Counted from the stretch's first letter, positions 25,181-34,499 are shown. The stretch: DNA of 64,000 bases from MB1-2 sp046566065 (GCA_046566065.1 JBKHXK010000012.1:5073-69072), one strand, 5' to 3'. Made by a program: numbers and translations. Notes: generated by a model from the letters alone, not told the origin.

Positions 25181-27385
25181 CTACGAGGGGGCCGGGCTCA
25201 TGACGCGCTCGATACGGACGACGGCGTTGTAGTCGGGGATGCCGGCCTCTGGCGAGCGGCGGGTGCGGTCGATCAGTGGCTGGGCTTCGGGCCAGTGCAC
25301 CTGGAGATTGCCGGGGGCCAGCTTCGCGACCGCGACCCGGCCCTCGAACCGGCCGTGATCGCTCACGAGGGCGATCGCGTCACCCTGGGCCAGGCCCTCA
25401 GCGCGCGCGTCGGCCTCGTTCATCAGAACAGCGTCGCGGCCCCAACCGGTCAGGGGATCTCGCTTCTTCTGCACCATGCTGTTGAACTGCTTGCCGCGGC
25501 GCGTGGTGGCCAGATAGGAACCCGGTGGAACCGCTCGCTCGGGAACGCCTACGGTGAAGAAGTGCGCCTTGCCGTCGTCGGTCGGGAAGTTCCAGCCCTC
25601 GCAGAGCATCGGCCCGCCGTACTGCACCTGGTCCCCGCTTTCTCGGAGATGCTGGATGCCGTCGTAGAACGGCACCACCGAGGCGATCTCCTCGCGGAGC
25701 GCCTGGGTCCCCGTCCAGCCCAGTCCCGGCACCTCTGGAGCGACGCGGCGCGCCAGCTCGGAGAAGACCTCCCACTCCGGCCGCGCTTCGCCGATGCGAC
25801 GACCTCGGATCTCTGGATTGAAGATGATCCGGCGCTCGGTCGAAGTCTCGGTCACGCCCCCGGGGGTCTCGTAGCGTGTGGCAGCAGGCATGAGGAGCAC
25901 GGTGTCTGCGGGGTCGATGAGCATCTGGCTCGACATGACGATGTCCATGTGGACACGCAGCCCGACGTTTCCCATCGCGTTCCGAACGTAGTCGGGGTCG
26001 GGCATCACCTCGAGGAAGTTGCCTCCGACCGAGAACAGCACGTCCAGCCGGCCTTCGCCCGCAGCGTCGATCATCTGCGGAGCCGTGTAGCCGGGCTCCG
26101 GACGTACCGGGAAACCCCACAGATCGGAGAAGCGAGCCGCACTAGCTTCGTCGAGAACCACTGCGCCCGGCAGCACTCCGGTGTAGGCGCCCATCTCGGC
26201 CCCGCCCTGCACCCCTGAATGACCGCGGATCGGCATGAGCCCACACTTCGGACGCCCGACGAATCCACGCGAGAGGCCGAGGTTGATGATCGCCCTGACG
26301 TTGTCCTCGCCGAAACCGTGCTGAGTGACCCCCATGCTCCACACCAGCACCGCCGTCTTGGCCTCGCCGATCATCCGGGCGAACCCCAGCATCTCCTCTC
26401 GAGAGGTGCCGGCTTTGAGCTCCAGGTCGTCGAACGACATCGCGTCCAGTTCGCGTCGAAGCTCGTCGAAGCCCGTCGTGTGCTGCTCAACGAATGCCCG
26501 GTCGATCCAGTCGTGAGCGACCATGTGCTTCAGGACCCCCGACAAGAAGGCGATATCACCGCCCACGTTGACCAGGAAGAACCTGTCGGCGATCTGCGTG
26601 CCGAACACCGCGCTCTCGGTGTTCGAGGGAACCCAGTACTTATCCATCCCCGGCTCGCGGTAGTTGTTGATCACCGCAACCTTGGTGCCCTCCTTCTTCG
26701 CGTGATACAGGTACTTCATCGCCACGGGCTGGTTGTTCGCGACGTTCGAGCCGATGAAGACCACCAGGTCGCTCCCGATCCAGTCGCTGTAGGAGCAGGT
26801 GGTGGCCGGCACCCCCAACGACTGCTTGAGCCCGAACGTGCTGGGCGAATGGCACACGCGGGCCGCGTTGTCGATCGAATTCGTCCCCATCGCCCGCACG
26901 CACTTCTGAACCGCGTAGTAGTTCNNNNNNNNNNAGAAGGCGAGGCGGTCGTGGGTCGTCGCTCGGATCCGTTCACTCGTCAGGTCGAGCGCCTCGTTCC
27001 AGCCGATCCGCCGGAAGCCCTTGTCGCCGCGCCGCCTGATCATCGGATACGGGAGCCGTCCGAGGTCCCGGAGCTGCGCGCTCGTCATCTTGCGCAGAGC
27101 CTCGACATCTTCCAGGACACCGACGTCCAGGGCGGGCATCGTGTTCAGACGGAGCAGCCGCAACCGGACGTTGCAGAGATGGACCTCGTCGAGCGTCCAG
27201 TCCCGCATGCCCTTCGTGCCCAGGGCGCAGCCGTCGCAGACCCCGTGTTTCAGGATGCGCCAGGCATAGCCGAGCTCGTCCCGGTTCTCCTTGAGGGCGT
27301 TCCAGATCTCCGCGTAGTTGTTGGGACGCTGCTCGCCGATGCCGAAGGGCTTCTTGCTCGCCCAGAGTGACGGATCCCAACCCAT
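25181..27385 (-). CDS. FdhF/YdeP-family molybdopterin oxidoreductase (interrupted by an assembly gap)
   Basis: A 734-aa bis-MGD oxidoreductase of the FdhF/YdeP type. Seen are an N-terminal KHGVCDGCALGTKG Cys pair, a catalytic-domain segment (ARVCHSPSTFG, SDLVVFIGSNVANNQP), GLMPIRGHSGVQGG, and a C-terminal molydopterin-dinucleotide-binding domain (TRRGKQFNSMVQKKRDPLTGW). Ten N (26925-26934) fall inside the coding region just before NYYAVQKC. The frame is preserved on paper, but the true gap length is unknown. It is coupled to fdhD. Electron donor and acceptor are unknown; formate dehydrogenase activity is unproven for this subfamily. Confidence 0.9.
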   Translation of the reverse strand: MGWDPSLWASKKPFGIGEQRPNNYAEIWNALKENRDELGYAWRILKHGVCDGCALGTKGMRDWTLDEVHLCNVRLRLLRLNTMPALDVGVLEDVEALRKMTSAQLRDLGRLPYPMIRRRGDKGFRRIGWNEALDLTSERIRATTHDRLAFXXXXNYYAVQKCVRAMGTNSIDNAARVCHSPSTFGLKQSLGVPATTCSYSDWIGSDLVVFIGSNVANNQPVAMKYLYHAKKEGTKVAVINNYREPGMDKYWVPSNTESAVFGTQIADRFFLVNVGGDIAFLSGVLKHMVAHDWIDRAFVEQHTTGFDELRRELDAMSFDDLELKAGTSREEMLGFARMIGEAKTAVLVWSMGVTQHGFGEDNVRAIINLGLSRGFVGRPKCGLMPIRGHSGVQGGAEMGAYTGVLPGAVVLDEASAARFSDLWGFPVRPEPGYTAPQMIDAAGEGRLDVLFSVGGNFLEVMPDPDYVRNAMGNVGLRVHMDIVMSSQMLIDPADTVLLMPAATRYETPGGVTETSTERRIIFNPEIRGRRIGEARPEWEVFSELARRVAPEVPGLGWTGTQALREEIASVVPFYDGIQHLRESGDQVQYGGPMLCEGWNFPTDDGKAHFFTVGVPERAVPPGSYLATTRRGKQFNSMVQKKRDPLTGWGRDAVLMNEADARAEGLAQGDAIALVSDHGRFEGRVAVAKLAPGNLQVHWPEAQPLIDRTRRSPEAGIPDYNAVVRIERVMSPAPS
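26925..26934. other. Assembly gap (10 N)
   Basis: Ten undetermined bases lie in the oxidoreductase gene. From family memory, about 11 residues would be expected between the LAF strand and YYAVQK, while the N run plus flanks supplies about five. The real gap is therefore probably longer than 10 bases. Confidence 0.9.
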
Positions 27386-27483
27386 CCCACGAACCTACAG
27401 GCGGTCGTGACCTTCCTTCGCTGTGGCGACCAGGCCGGAAGTGGTCACATCACATAGTCACCGGCCCTCGCTAGGCTGAACGT

Positions 27484-28272
27484 ATGGTTCGCGTGCTGAT
27501 CTCGTTGCTTTGCGCCTTGTCCCTCGTCTCTTGCGGCCAGCCTTCGGAGCCGGGCCCAGGAGCGCAACAGCCCTCAGAACCGAGCTCGATAGAAGGCGGC
27601 TGGCGGCTGGTCGACGGACGCGGGCCAGGTGGCGAGATCCCGAAAGGCGAAGAGATAGACATCACGCTCGACATCGAAGGGAGCAATGCCTCCGGACGAT
27701 CCGCCTGCAACAGCTATTTCGGCGAGATCACCGACACCGGACAGGAGTTCAGATTCGGAGGTCTGGGCTCCACCGAGATGGCCTGCCCCGGCCCCCGCAT
27801 GGAGGCCGAGGCCCTCTATATGGAAGCTCTCGGTCGGGTCGACTCGCGCCGCATGGAAGGCGAGGTGCTCGTCCTGTTCGGGGACGACACCGAGCTGCTC
27901 TTCAAACGGATCCCTCCTCAACCAACGGCTCAGCTAACCGATACGCAGTGGCAGCTGGAGGGTCTGATCTCAGGCACCGGAGACGAAGCCACCGTAAGCA
28001 GCGTCGAGCCCGCCACGCTCGTCCTTCATGCGGACGGTCGACTGACCGGCTCCACCGGATGCCGCGAGCTCGTTGGGGAATGGGTCGAGCGACCGAGTCA
28101 CATCGCCACCCCGGAGCTGGGTGCTGAGGGCGACTGCCCTGCGGCACTTCAGGAGCAGGATGGGCACGTCATCGGCGTCATCGGCGACGGCTTCGTTGCG
28201 GAGATCGACGGGACCTCTCTGACCATCTCCGACCCGGATGGAACGAACGGTCTGCTCTACCGAGCCGAGTGA
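27484..28272 (+). CDS. Lipoprotein with two META/HslJ domains
   Basis: A 262-aa protein with a lipoprotein signal (MVRVLISLLCALSLVSCGQP, lipobox LVSC). Two META-type domains follow. The first (about 38-145) has the ACNSYFGEI ... STEMACPGPRMEAEALYMEAL signature; the second, more divergent (about 155-262), has STGCRELVGEW and a later Cys. META domains occur in heat-shock protein HslJ and in surface antigens; the activity is unknown. The stop overlaps the GNAT start (GTGA at 28269-28272), so both are co-translated. Confidence 0.87.
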   Translation: MVRVLISLLCALSLVSCGQPSEPGPGAQQPSEPSSIEGGWRLVDGRGPGGEIPKGEEIDITLDIEGSNASGRSACNSYFGEITDTGQEFRFGGLGSTEMACPGPRMEAEALYMEALGRVDSRRMEGEVLVLFGDDTELLFKRIPPQPTAQLTDTQWQLEGLISGTGDEATVSSVEPATLVLHADGRLTGSTGCRELVGEWVERPSHIATPELGAEGDCPAALQEQDGHVIGVIGDGFVAEIDGTSLTISDPDGTNGLLYRAE

Positions 28273-28757
28273 GCGACGAGCTCGTGATCGGTCCCGGCGA
28301 CGTCCGGGGCGACGACGAAGCTGCCCTCATCGGCGAGCTCGACCGGGAGCTTGTGATGCGATACCGCGGCACGCCGGGCGAGGCGTTCTCCGAGGTCGAT
28401 CCGACCCACCCCGAGCACTTCAACGAACCGGAGGGGTTGTTCCTGGTCGCGCGCCTGGATGGCAAAGCGATCGCTTGCGGAGGCCTCCGGCGGGTCGACG
28501 GCTCCACCGCGGAGATCAAGCGGATGTACGTGAAACCCGAGAACCGCAAGACCGGGCTGGCGCGCAAGATCCTGGCTGCGCTCGAAAGACGGGCTGAGCA
28601 GCAGGGCTACGAGCGGATCATCCTCAAGAGCGGGACGGCCCAACCGGACGCGTGCGCGCTGTACGAGAGCTCGGGCTACGAGCGGATCGAGCCGTACGGC
28701 GTGTGGAAGGACTCGCCGGAGAGCATCTGCTACTCGAAGAAGCTCACTGCTACTTAG
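28269..28757 (+). CDS. GNAT family N-acetyltransferase
   Basis: A 162-aa acetyltransferase. The motif A region is IKRMYVKPENRKTGLARKIL, followed by the C-terminal GTAQPDACALYESSGYERI, typical of GNAT acetyl-CoA binding. The substrate is unknown. The GTG start overlaps the META lipoprotein stop. The 3' end overlaps the convergent dipeptidase-like gene by 8 nt. Confidence 0.9.
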   Translation: MSDELVIGPGDVRGDDEAALIGELDRELVMRYRGTPGEAFSEVDPTHPEHFNEPEGLFLVARLDGKAIACGGLRRVDGSTAEIKRMYVKPENRKTGLARKILAALERRAEQQGYERIILKSGTAQPDACALYESSGYERIEPYGVWKDSPESICYSKKLTAT

Positions 28758-31356
28758 TGCGCTTGGCCTTCCACTTCGTCACATAGCCGTCGTCTGAGAA
28801 CTCGACCGTCGCGGTTCGGAGGTCGGTCATGCAGTACTCGAAGACCGACTCCGTTCGGGCCGACGGCTGGCCGAGCGTGCGGACCACCTGCTCGGCGCTC
28901 ATGCCCGGTGTGACGGCGGCCATGTCCTGATCGGTGAGGTCGGGGACATCGGACCGGCACGCATCAGGCCTGATGCCTATAGCGCGCTCCCACATCTGCA
29001 GGTAAGCCTCGGCCCCCCGCGCCATGTCCTCGATGATCGCGTCGCCCGCCTGCACCCGCAGATCCTCGATCCAGTCCGGGTAGAGGCCGTAGTGGGCCAC
29101 GCCGTCGGTATTGATGTCGTACGGAGCCCGCGTACCGCTCTTCTGCTTGTGCACGGTCACCCCGCCCAACCCCGTGAAGGGATAGGTGACCGGGTTGGCG
29201 CTCGCGCCCGAGCGCGGCCCACCTTGCGAACCGAATCCGTTCGTGTCGGCCCCGTAACCGAACCCGAAGTAGTAACGAGGGTCCGCCCACTCCTTGTGAT
29301 CGCGCCACCGCTGGACGAATCCGGCCGAGCTTCCTGCATAGGGAGCCACGACGCCGCCGGTCTCGTAGATGCGCTGGTAGGTGACGTCGTTCGCCCAGCC
29401 ATGACTCGAGATGACTCCCGAGTGGCCGAGCCGGTCGATCAGGTCCATGGCCATCTCTTGACCGAGTGCGCTCATGTGATCGGGGTCGAAGATCATTCCC
29501 CGCTTCACGAGCCCGCGGATCATCGCCTCGCCCAGGTCGCTGAGGCCGCGCTGATTGCAGTGGGGACCCTCCGGATAGATCGGTGCGGCACCGGAGGTTC
29601 CTGCCAGCGCAAGCACGCCCCCCGCCAGAGCGTCCCGTCCCGAGAACTCGTCCGGAGCACCGCTGGAGTCGTGGAAGTTGTGCTGGGTCTTGTCGTGCGT
29701 CTTTCCGGCGTGACTGTGGTCGCCGTGGGCGTGCTCGTCGATGTCCTCACAGGTATCCATCTGCCAGAAACGGCCGGTCTCGAGGAAGTTCCCGCCGTTG
29801 ACGATCACGCCCGTGTTGCCGGAGTCGCCTGCAACACCTGAGAGCGCGTTGTCGAACTTGTTGACAAGCTCCATCTGACGAACACCCATCGCGTAGACCT
29901 CGTCAAGGCGTTGGTCGATTTGATCTGCATCGCACTGAGGCGTGTCGAGTCGCAGACCACAATCGAGTGGAACCGACACCTCGATACCGAGCACGACGGC
30001 GAGCTTTCCCTCGTTGATCACCCGGCGGGCCTCGAAAGGATCGTCGACGATGCGAAACCAGCCCTCTCCGGGGCCACCGTTCTGAGCATCGATGTAGTCC
30101 TGCAACTGCTGGATGCGCTTGCGTTGCAGACGGACCCCATCCATCTCGTTGCAGCTATTGCGCTTGTACGGGTAGATCTCGCACAACTTGTTGTTGTCGA
30201 CCAGGAGGTTGGTGAACATCCGGAGGCCGCCGCGCCAGGCGCGCTCCAACCAGCGGTAATAGACCTGCTCGTGCGTGAGCGAGTTGTGCGTCGGCCAGCC
30301 CGCGAAGGTGGGCCAGCCGTCGGTGTTGTGCGGGGTGCCTGGGCTCTTGTTGGTGAGGACCTGCTCGAGGAGCGCTCCGTGCCCGCCGGGCTTGTGGTCC
30401 TCGCAGTCGACCAGAGCCTGCGTAACCCCGAAGCGGTGCCACGGACGACCGCAGCGAGCGCGGCCCCCGAGGAACTCGAACGCCATCATGTGCAGGTGAG
30501 CGTCGAAGTAGCCGCGCACCTCTTGGAAGCTGCTCTTCCCTCCGAGGGGGGCGCCGTCGACGTTCACGTCGATCTCAGGGAACTTCGCACAACCAGAGGA
30601 AAGCTCGAGAAGGAAAGGTGTCCCGGCACCGGCGTCCACCAACGCCAGAGCGCCGGTGTTGTCCGCCGCAAGAGCTTGATCGGTCGCGGGGAGCGTCAGG
30701 GAGAAGGAACCAGGGCCGACCTGCTTGACCTCCCAGTCGGCGAGCTCGGTCGCGACGGGGGCCGCGACCACCTTCGCTCCCCGACCGCTCGCTTCATTCG
30801 CCTCGCTTCGAGCGATCTCGTCGGCGGCCTTGTCCGTTTGCTCGCGAGCGAGACCTCCAGCCACCTGACCAGGCTGGCTCTTCGTGACTCCATAGGCCGC
30901 CTGGCCCAGGGCACCCTCGCTCGCGGAGAGGAACCTCTCGTCGCGACCGAAGAGCAGGTAGCTGCCCAGATCCGTCGCCTGGAAGTGGAAGCGCTCCGCG
31001 ACGCCGGCGTCCTGCGCGGTCGCGTAACCGTCGCCCTGGCGCGTGACGTAGCCGCCGGCGTTGGATCGAACGACGTAGCAGCCACCTGCCATCTCGTAGC
31101 GATCCGCGGGGGTCGCGTTGTAGGTGCGCTCCAAGAGCGCTGGCTTGGGCTCGCCCTCCCATACGGGGGCGGGGGGCTTGGCGTTACCCAGGGTTGAGGT
31201 CATGAGGACCACAGCGAGGGCGCCCGAGGCGACCAGATAGGGGGTTCGACGACGCGCTTTGATGGTCTGCCACCTGCCTTCTACTCCGCGGACGGGACCG
31301 GCCCCGTCCAAGGTGGGATTCGCCGGGGGCCCCCGGAGTCCTCTTAGAGTCAGCAA
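28750..31356 (-). CDS. Large exported amidohydrolase related to membrane dipeptidase (M19)
   Basis: An 868-aa protein with an N-terminal export signal (RRRTPYLVASGALAVVLMTS) and a beta-trefoil-like or unknown region to about 270. A metallohydrolase domain follows, with FDAHLHMMAFEF (HxH) and the barrel segments VVLGIEVSVPLDCG, GMIFDPDHMSALG and GVISSHGWA, which resemble M19 renal dipeptidase. A His-rich insert (DEHAHGDHSHAGKTHDKTQH) sits between strands. The C-terminal about 80 residues look like an added SmpA/OmlA-type fold (VTPGMSAEQVVRTLGQPSA). The start is uncertain: TTG at 31356 is the only ATG/GTG/TTG in frame before the signal, and it has a weak ribosome-binding site. Confidence 0.82.
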   Translation of the reverse strand: MLTLRGLRGPPANPTLDGAGPVRGVEGRWQTIKARRRTPYLVASGALAVVLMTSTLGNAKPPAPVWEGEPKPALLERTYNATPADRYEMAGGCYVVRSNAGGYVTRQGDGYATAQDAGVAERFHFQATDLGSYLLFGRDERFLSASEGALGQAAYGVTKSQPGQVAGGLAREQTDKAADEIARSEANEASGRGAKVVAAPVATELADWEVKQVGPGSFSLTLPATDQALAADNTGALALVDAGAGTPFLLELSSGCAKFPEIDVNVDGAPLGGKSSFQEVRGYFDAHLHMMAFEFLGGRARCGRPWHRFGVTQALVDCEDHKPGGHGALLEQVLTNKSPGTPHNTDGWPTFAGWPTHNSLTHEQVYYRWLERAWRGGLRMFTNLLVDNNKLCEIYPYKRNSCNEMDGVRLQRKRIQQLQDYIDAQNGGPGEGWFRIVDDPFEARRVINEGKLAVVLGIEVSVPLDCGLRLDTPQCDADQIDQRLDEVYAMGVRQMELVNKFDNALSGVAGDSGNTGVIVNGGNFLETGRFWQMDTCEDIDEHAHGDHSHAGKTHDKTQHNFHDSSGAPDEFSGRDALAGGVLALAGTSGAAPIYPEGPHCNQRGLSDLGEAMIRGLVKRGMIFDPDHMSALGQEMAMDLIDRLGHSGVISSHGWANDVTYQRIYETGGVVAPYAGSSAGFVQRWRDHKEWADPRYYFGFGYGADTNGFGSQGGPRSGASANPVTYPFTGLGGVTVHKQKSGTRAPYDINTDGVAHYGLYPDWIEDLRVQAGDAIIEDMARGAEAYLQMWERAIGIRPDACRSDVPDLTDQDMAAVTPGMSAEQVVRTLGQPSARTESVFEYCMTDLRTATVEFSDDGYVTKWKAKRTK

Positions 31357-31533
31357 ACCGAGCTCAGCAAGGGCACTTTCAGACCGAAGCGCCGGCGTCG
31401 AACTCGGCGAGGTCGCCGGCTATGGACCCATGTATCAGTTGACGCGGCTGCTGATGCGACAACACAGGCGAATGGCAGGAATCGGCTCGGTCGGCGGCGA
31501 AGCTTCCTCCAAGACGAAAACTGGAGGTACGTG

Positions 31534-32055
31534 ATGAAGCGCTTGATAACGCTTGCACTGGCCGCACTGATGGTCGCCGCGCTGTCTCCGCTCGCGGCGG
31601 AAGCCCGCGTCGCCGGGCCCCAAGAAGCCACGGGCACGGTCCTTCTCCCTGGACCCGGGCCGAACGGCGAGACCACCGGCGGATGTTGGACGGGATGGGC
31701 GCGCCGGGCGTGGATCTTCTCTGGTGGAGCCACCGCAGGTCCCTTCGGAAGCATGATCGAGCTCGACAAGGCCACCTGGGGCGGAAAGTTCAAGCTCGAG
31801 GTCGTGAGCGGGCTTGCCGGCACCGAGGACCTCGACGTGACCTTCTACGCAGACCCAGGCAAGCTCGACCCAGCCGACCCTGCGATGCAGGGCGGGATCG
31901 TCCAGACCGGCGCCTACCTGACCCGCGAAGCGGGCGGCGAGACCGGGCTCGTTCCTCCCACGTCCACCTTGGCACTCGTTTGCCTGGGGATCGGCACCGG
32001 AGCGGAGGCCGAGTGGGCTTACACCGCGACTCCGCCGAAAAAGAAGAAGAAGTAA
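31534..32055 (+). CDS. Small secreted protein with Lys-rich tail
   Basis: A 173-aa protein with a clear signal peptide (MKRLITLALAALMVAALSPL, cleavage after AEA). The mature part is about 150 residues, has two Cys, and looks beta-rich (GGKFKLEVVSGLAGTEDLDVTF). It ends in six consecutive basic-type residues (KKKKKK). The ATG at 31534 is chosen because GGAGG lies 6 nt upstream. No family is recognised. A GC-rich stem-loop follows at 32085-32117. Confidence 0.75.
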   Translation: MKRLITLALAALMVAALSPLAAEARVAGPQEATGTVLLPGPGPNGETTGGCWTGWARRAWIFSGGATAGPFGSMIELDKATWGGKFKLEVVSGLAGTEDLDVTFYADPGKLDPADPAMQGGIVQTGAYLTREAGGETGLVPPTSTLALVCLGIGTGAEAEWAYTATPPKKKKK

Positions 32056-32084
32056 GAACCCGGATCTGACGGGATCCAGGAACT

Positions 32085-32117
32085 AGGGGCCGGGCTGCCG
32101 ACAGGCGCCCGGCCCCT
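32085..32117 (+). terminator. GC-rich stem-loop after the secreted-protein gene
   Basis: A perfect 11-bp stem (AGGGGCCGGGC / GCCCGGCCCCT) with an 11-nt loop lies 30 nt after the stop at 32055. There is no T-run, so it may be a Rho-assisted or weak terminator. Confidence 0.5.
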
Positions 32118-32181
32118 CTGCTGCCGTCCCCACCGCTGCTAGCTTCTCCAAGCACAGGAACCGATCAAGGCAGGAGGACAT

Positions 32182-32433
32182 ATGGGCGATCGAGATGTCG
32201 AGAAGGGATATTCGACCGCGGAGGTCGTCGCGAAGCTCCGCCGGCTAGCGGACGCTCTTGAGACGGGTGCTCCTTTCCGCATCCAGGTAGCGAACGAACG
32301 CATCCACGTTCCCGTTCGCGCCGAGTTCAGCATCGAGCACGAGCGTGGCGACGGCGAGGAGGAGATCGAGTTCCAGCTGAAGTGGGACATCGATGACGAC
32401 GAAGCCGAAAGCGACGACGAACCCGTCGTCTGA
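32182..32433 (+). CDS. Amphi-Trp domain protein
   Basis: An 83-aa protein matching the small amphi-Trp family: a helical start (STAEVVAKLRRLADALE), two strands (FRIQVANERIHVPV, AEFSIEHERG) and the signature GEEEIEFQLKWD, followed by an acidic tail. AGGAGG lies about 7 nt upstream of the ATG. The family's role is unknown. It is followed after 27 nt by the DinB gene. Confidence 0.88.
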   Translation: MGDRDVEKGYSTAEVVAKLRRLADALETGAPFRIQVANERIHVPVRAEFSIEHERGDGEEEIEFQLKWDIDDDEAESDDEPVV

Positions 32434-32460
32434 TCCCGCCGCGAGCACCGGAAGAGGCCT

Positions 32461-33003
32461 ATGCCGATCACGCCTGATACCAAGGACTGGACCTGGGTGC
32501 TTCAGAGGCCCTGCACGGAGTGCGGGTTCGACGTTCGTTCCTTCCCTCGCGAAGACATGGGCCGCCTGCTGCGCGAGAACGCCCGAGAGTGGACTCCCCT
32601 TCTGGCCCATCCGCTGGCGACCGAACGACCTAATGACCACACCTGGTCCGCCCTCGAATACGCGTGCCACGTTCGAGATGTCTTCAAGCTGTACGACTAC
32701 CGCCTGGACCTGATGCTCGCGGAAGACGATCCGCTCTATCCGAACTGGGATCAGGACGAGACCGCAGTCGCCGACCGCTACGACCGGCAGGATCCTGACG
32801 TCGTGGCGGAAGAACTCGAGAGGGCCGCGCACGCACTGGCGGATCGCTTCGACGAGGTCGAAGGACAAGCATGGGAGCGCACCGGACGTAGGAGCGACGG
32901 AGCATCGTTCACGATCGAGTCCTTCGCCCGATACCTGATCCACGATCCGATCCACCATCTTCACGACGTGCGCAGCGGCTTCGCTGCCCTAGAAGACAGA
33001 TGA
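32461..33003 (+). CDS. DinB family protein
   Basis: A 180-aa DinB/YfiT four-helix protein. It starts with a CTECGFDVRSF segment, then a likely metal-binding His in YACHVRDVFKLYDYRLDLML, and ends HDPIHHLHDVRSGFAAL with two more His. Such proteins are thiol-dependent transferase-like enzymes. The substrate is unknown. It may be co-transcribed with the amphi-Trp gene and the VOC gene. Confidence 0.86.
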   Translation: MPITPDTKDWTWVLQRPCTECGFDVRSFPREDMGRLLRENAREWTPLLAHPLATERPNDHTWSALEYACHVRDVFKLYDYRLDLMLAEDDPLYPNWDQDETAVADRYDRQDPDVVAEELERAAHALADRFDEVEGQAWERTGRRSDGASFTIESFARYLIHDPIHHLHDVRSGFAALEDR

Positions 33004-33043
33004 GACGGGCCGGGCCTCTTCCGTGGGGGGTAGCGTCCCTGGG

Positions 33044-33391
33044 ATGAAGATCGAAGGGATCGTGTTCGCAGGCTCTGCAACGCCCGAGGCCGAGGAGACC
33101 ACCTCGTTCTTCAGGACGGTGTTCGGCATGGAGCCCGAACCCTTGGAGGGCTACCCGGCCAAGGTGTTCAACTTCCCCGACGGCTCCTCCTTCGGAGTGG
33201 TCGAGATCCCGTCGGCGGAAGCGGCCACCCGGACGATCGGTTTCCGAGTAGCGGATCTCGACTCCGCGATCGCCGAGCTCACCGAGGCCGGGATCGAGGT
33301 AGGACCGGTCGGCGAGAACCAGCTGGGCCGATACGCCCACCTCACGGCCCCCGACGGCCGGCTCTACGAACTGGTGGAGAAACCCGCCTAG
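33044..33391 (+). CDS. VOC (glyoxalase/dioxygenase superfamily) protein
   Basis: A 115-aa single VOC domain: FFRTVFGMEPE, FNFPDGSSFGVVEI, IGFRVADLDSAIAELTEAGIE and the metal-ligand-type end TAPDGRLYELVEKP. The ATG at 33044 is preferred over a GTG 21 nt earlier. The substrate is unknown. It is convergent with the RDD gene. Confidence 0.88.
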   Translation: MKIEGIVFAGSATPEAEETTSFFRTVFGMEPEPLEGYPAKVFNFPDGSSFGVVEIPSAEAATRTIGFRVADLDSAIAELTEAGIEVGPVGENQLGRYAHLTAPDGRLYELVEKPA

Positions 33392-33428
33392 CACCCGGTC
33401 CTGGGCAAGGACGAAGACGGGAGGGCTG

Positions 33429-34127
33429 TCAGGCGAGTGCGCCGGCGGCGACCGTCGTTCTCTGCTCGTTCTGTTCATCCTGGATGACCATCGTGTGGGC
33501 GAGCTTCTCGACCGCCCGTTGGCGCCGTGGATCGAACAGAGCGAAGGCCCAGTCGATCAGCTGCAGGGGCCCGGAGAAGACGAGGGTCAGTCGACGGACG
33601 ATCACCTGTCCGAAGGTCGGCGCGATCCCTTCCTCGGTGACGACTCGCAGGCCCAGAGCTGCTTTGCCCGGCCCTCGCCCATACCTCCACTCCATGATCG
33701 TGAGGCCGAGAGACCACCACAGCATCGCCAAAGCGAGGGTCGCTGCGGCGAGCGCCTGAAGAGTGCCCCACACCGGTTCCCGCTCCGCGGCCAGGTCGCG
33801 CACGAACTCCTCGAGCTGGGAACCCGCGCTGTCGGTGCCCAACCAAGTCCCGACCCCGATCACCGCGATCGCGAGCAGTGAGGGGACCGCCGCCTCCAAG
33901 AGGAACGCCGCGATCCGGCGGCCCAAGCCGGCTGGAGTCAGATCGCGGCCGGCAGCGAACGCTTTCGCAGCATCTCGCGGCGGGCCCAGGCGGTCGAGCG
34001 TGGAACCCAACTCCCCCGCGGCTTCGGCTTCGCGCAGATGCTCCGCGAACTCCGCGCTGAGCGCCTCCCGTCGGCTGTCCGGGCCGGCCGTCCACCGTTT
34101 GAATTCGTTCAGGTAGTTCTGATTCAT
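33429..34127 (-). CDS. RDD family membrane protein, PadR-coupled
   Basis: A 232-aa protein with a cytoplasmic N-terminal helical domain (LSAEFAEHLREAEAAGELGS, a PadR-partner-type region) and an RDD domain: GRRIAAFLLEAAVPSLLAI, a second helix LALAMLWWSLGLTIMEW, then GRGPGKAALGLRVV and a last amphipathic helix. GGAGG lies upstream of the ATG at 34127. The start overlaps the PadR stop as ATGA, so the pair forms an operon. Such pairs are common with unknown function. Confidence 0.87.
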   Translation of the reverse strand: MNQNYLNEFKRWTAGPDSRREALSAEFAEHLREAEAAGELGSTLDRLGPPRDAAKAFAAGRDLTPAGLGRRIAAFLLEAAVPSLLAIAVIGVGTWLGTDSAGSQLEEFVRDLAAEREPVWGTLQALAAATLALAMLWWSLGLTIMEWRYGRGPGKAALGLRVVTEEGIAPTFGQVIVRRLTLVFSGPLQLIDWAFALFDPRRQRAVEKLAHTMVIQDEQNEQRTTVAAGALA

Positions 34128-34477
34128 GACTCTGCACCTCCGTTCAACAACCGTTCCATCCCCGACGCGAGACGCTGCCACTCGGTGCGCAAAGCCTCGA
34201 GCCGGGCTTTCCCGTCCTTGGTGATCCGGTAGTACTTGCGAGGTGCGTTCCGCCCCTCTGCTTCCCACGAGGCGGTGATGTATCCCGCGTCCTCCATCCG
34301 ATGCAGGGCGGGATAAAGCGTTCCCTCCTTGATCGCGAGCGAGCCGTTGGACGCGCTACCCAAGGAGGTGAGCAGGTCGTATCCGTAGCGCTTTCGGGCG
34401 TCGATCAGGGCGAGCACCGCCAACTCCATCGTTCCTCTGGAGAGCTCCCTCTGGATCCCGTCGTCTCCCGGTGCCAC
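34124..34477 (-). CDS. PadR family transcriptional regulator
   Basis: A 117-aa winged-helix regulator with GTG start: RGTMELAVLALIDARKRYG, IKEGTLYPALHRMEDAGYI and RKYYRITKDGKARL are the PadR signature. A perfect palindrome lies 22 bp upstream over its probable promoter, which implies autoregulation. It is coupled to the RDD protein gene. Confidence 0.93.
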   Translation of the reverse strand: MAPGDDGIQRELSRGTMELAVLALIDARKRYGYDLLTSLGSASNGSLAIKEGTLYPALHRMEDAGYITASWEAEGRNAPRKYYRITKDGKARLEALRTEWQRLASGMERLLNGGAES

Positions 34478-34499
34478 CGACTACTCCCTAGTCTCATCG

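Noticed and set aside
29911..31197. Long plus-strand ORF (428 aa) opposite the M19-like gene
   Set aside because: It has no recognisable domain. It mirrors the third codon positions of the real gene.
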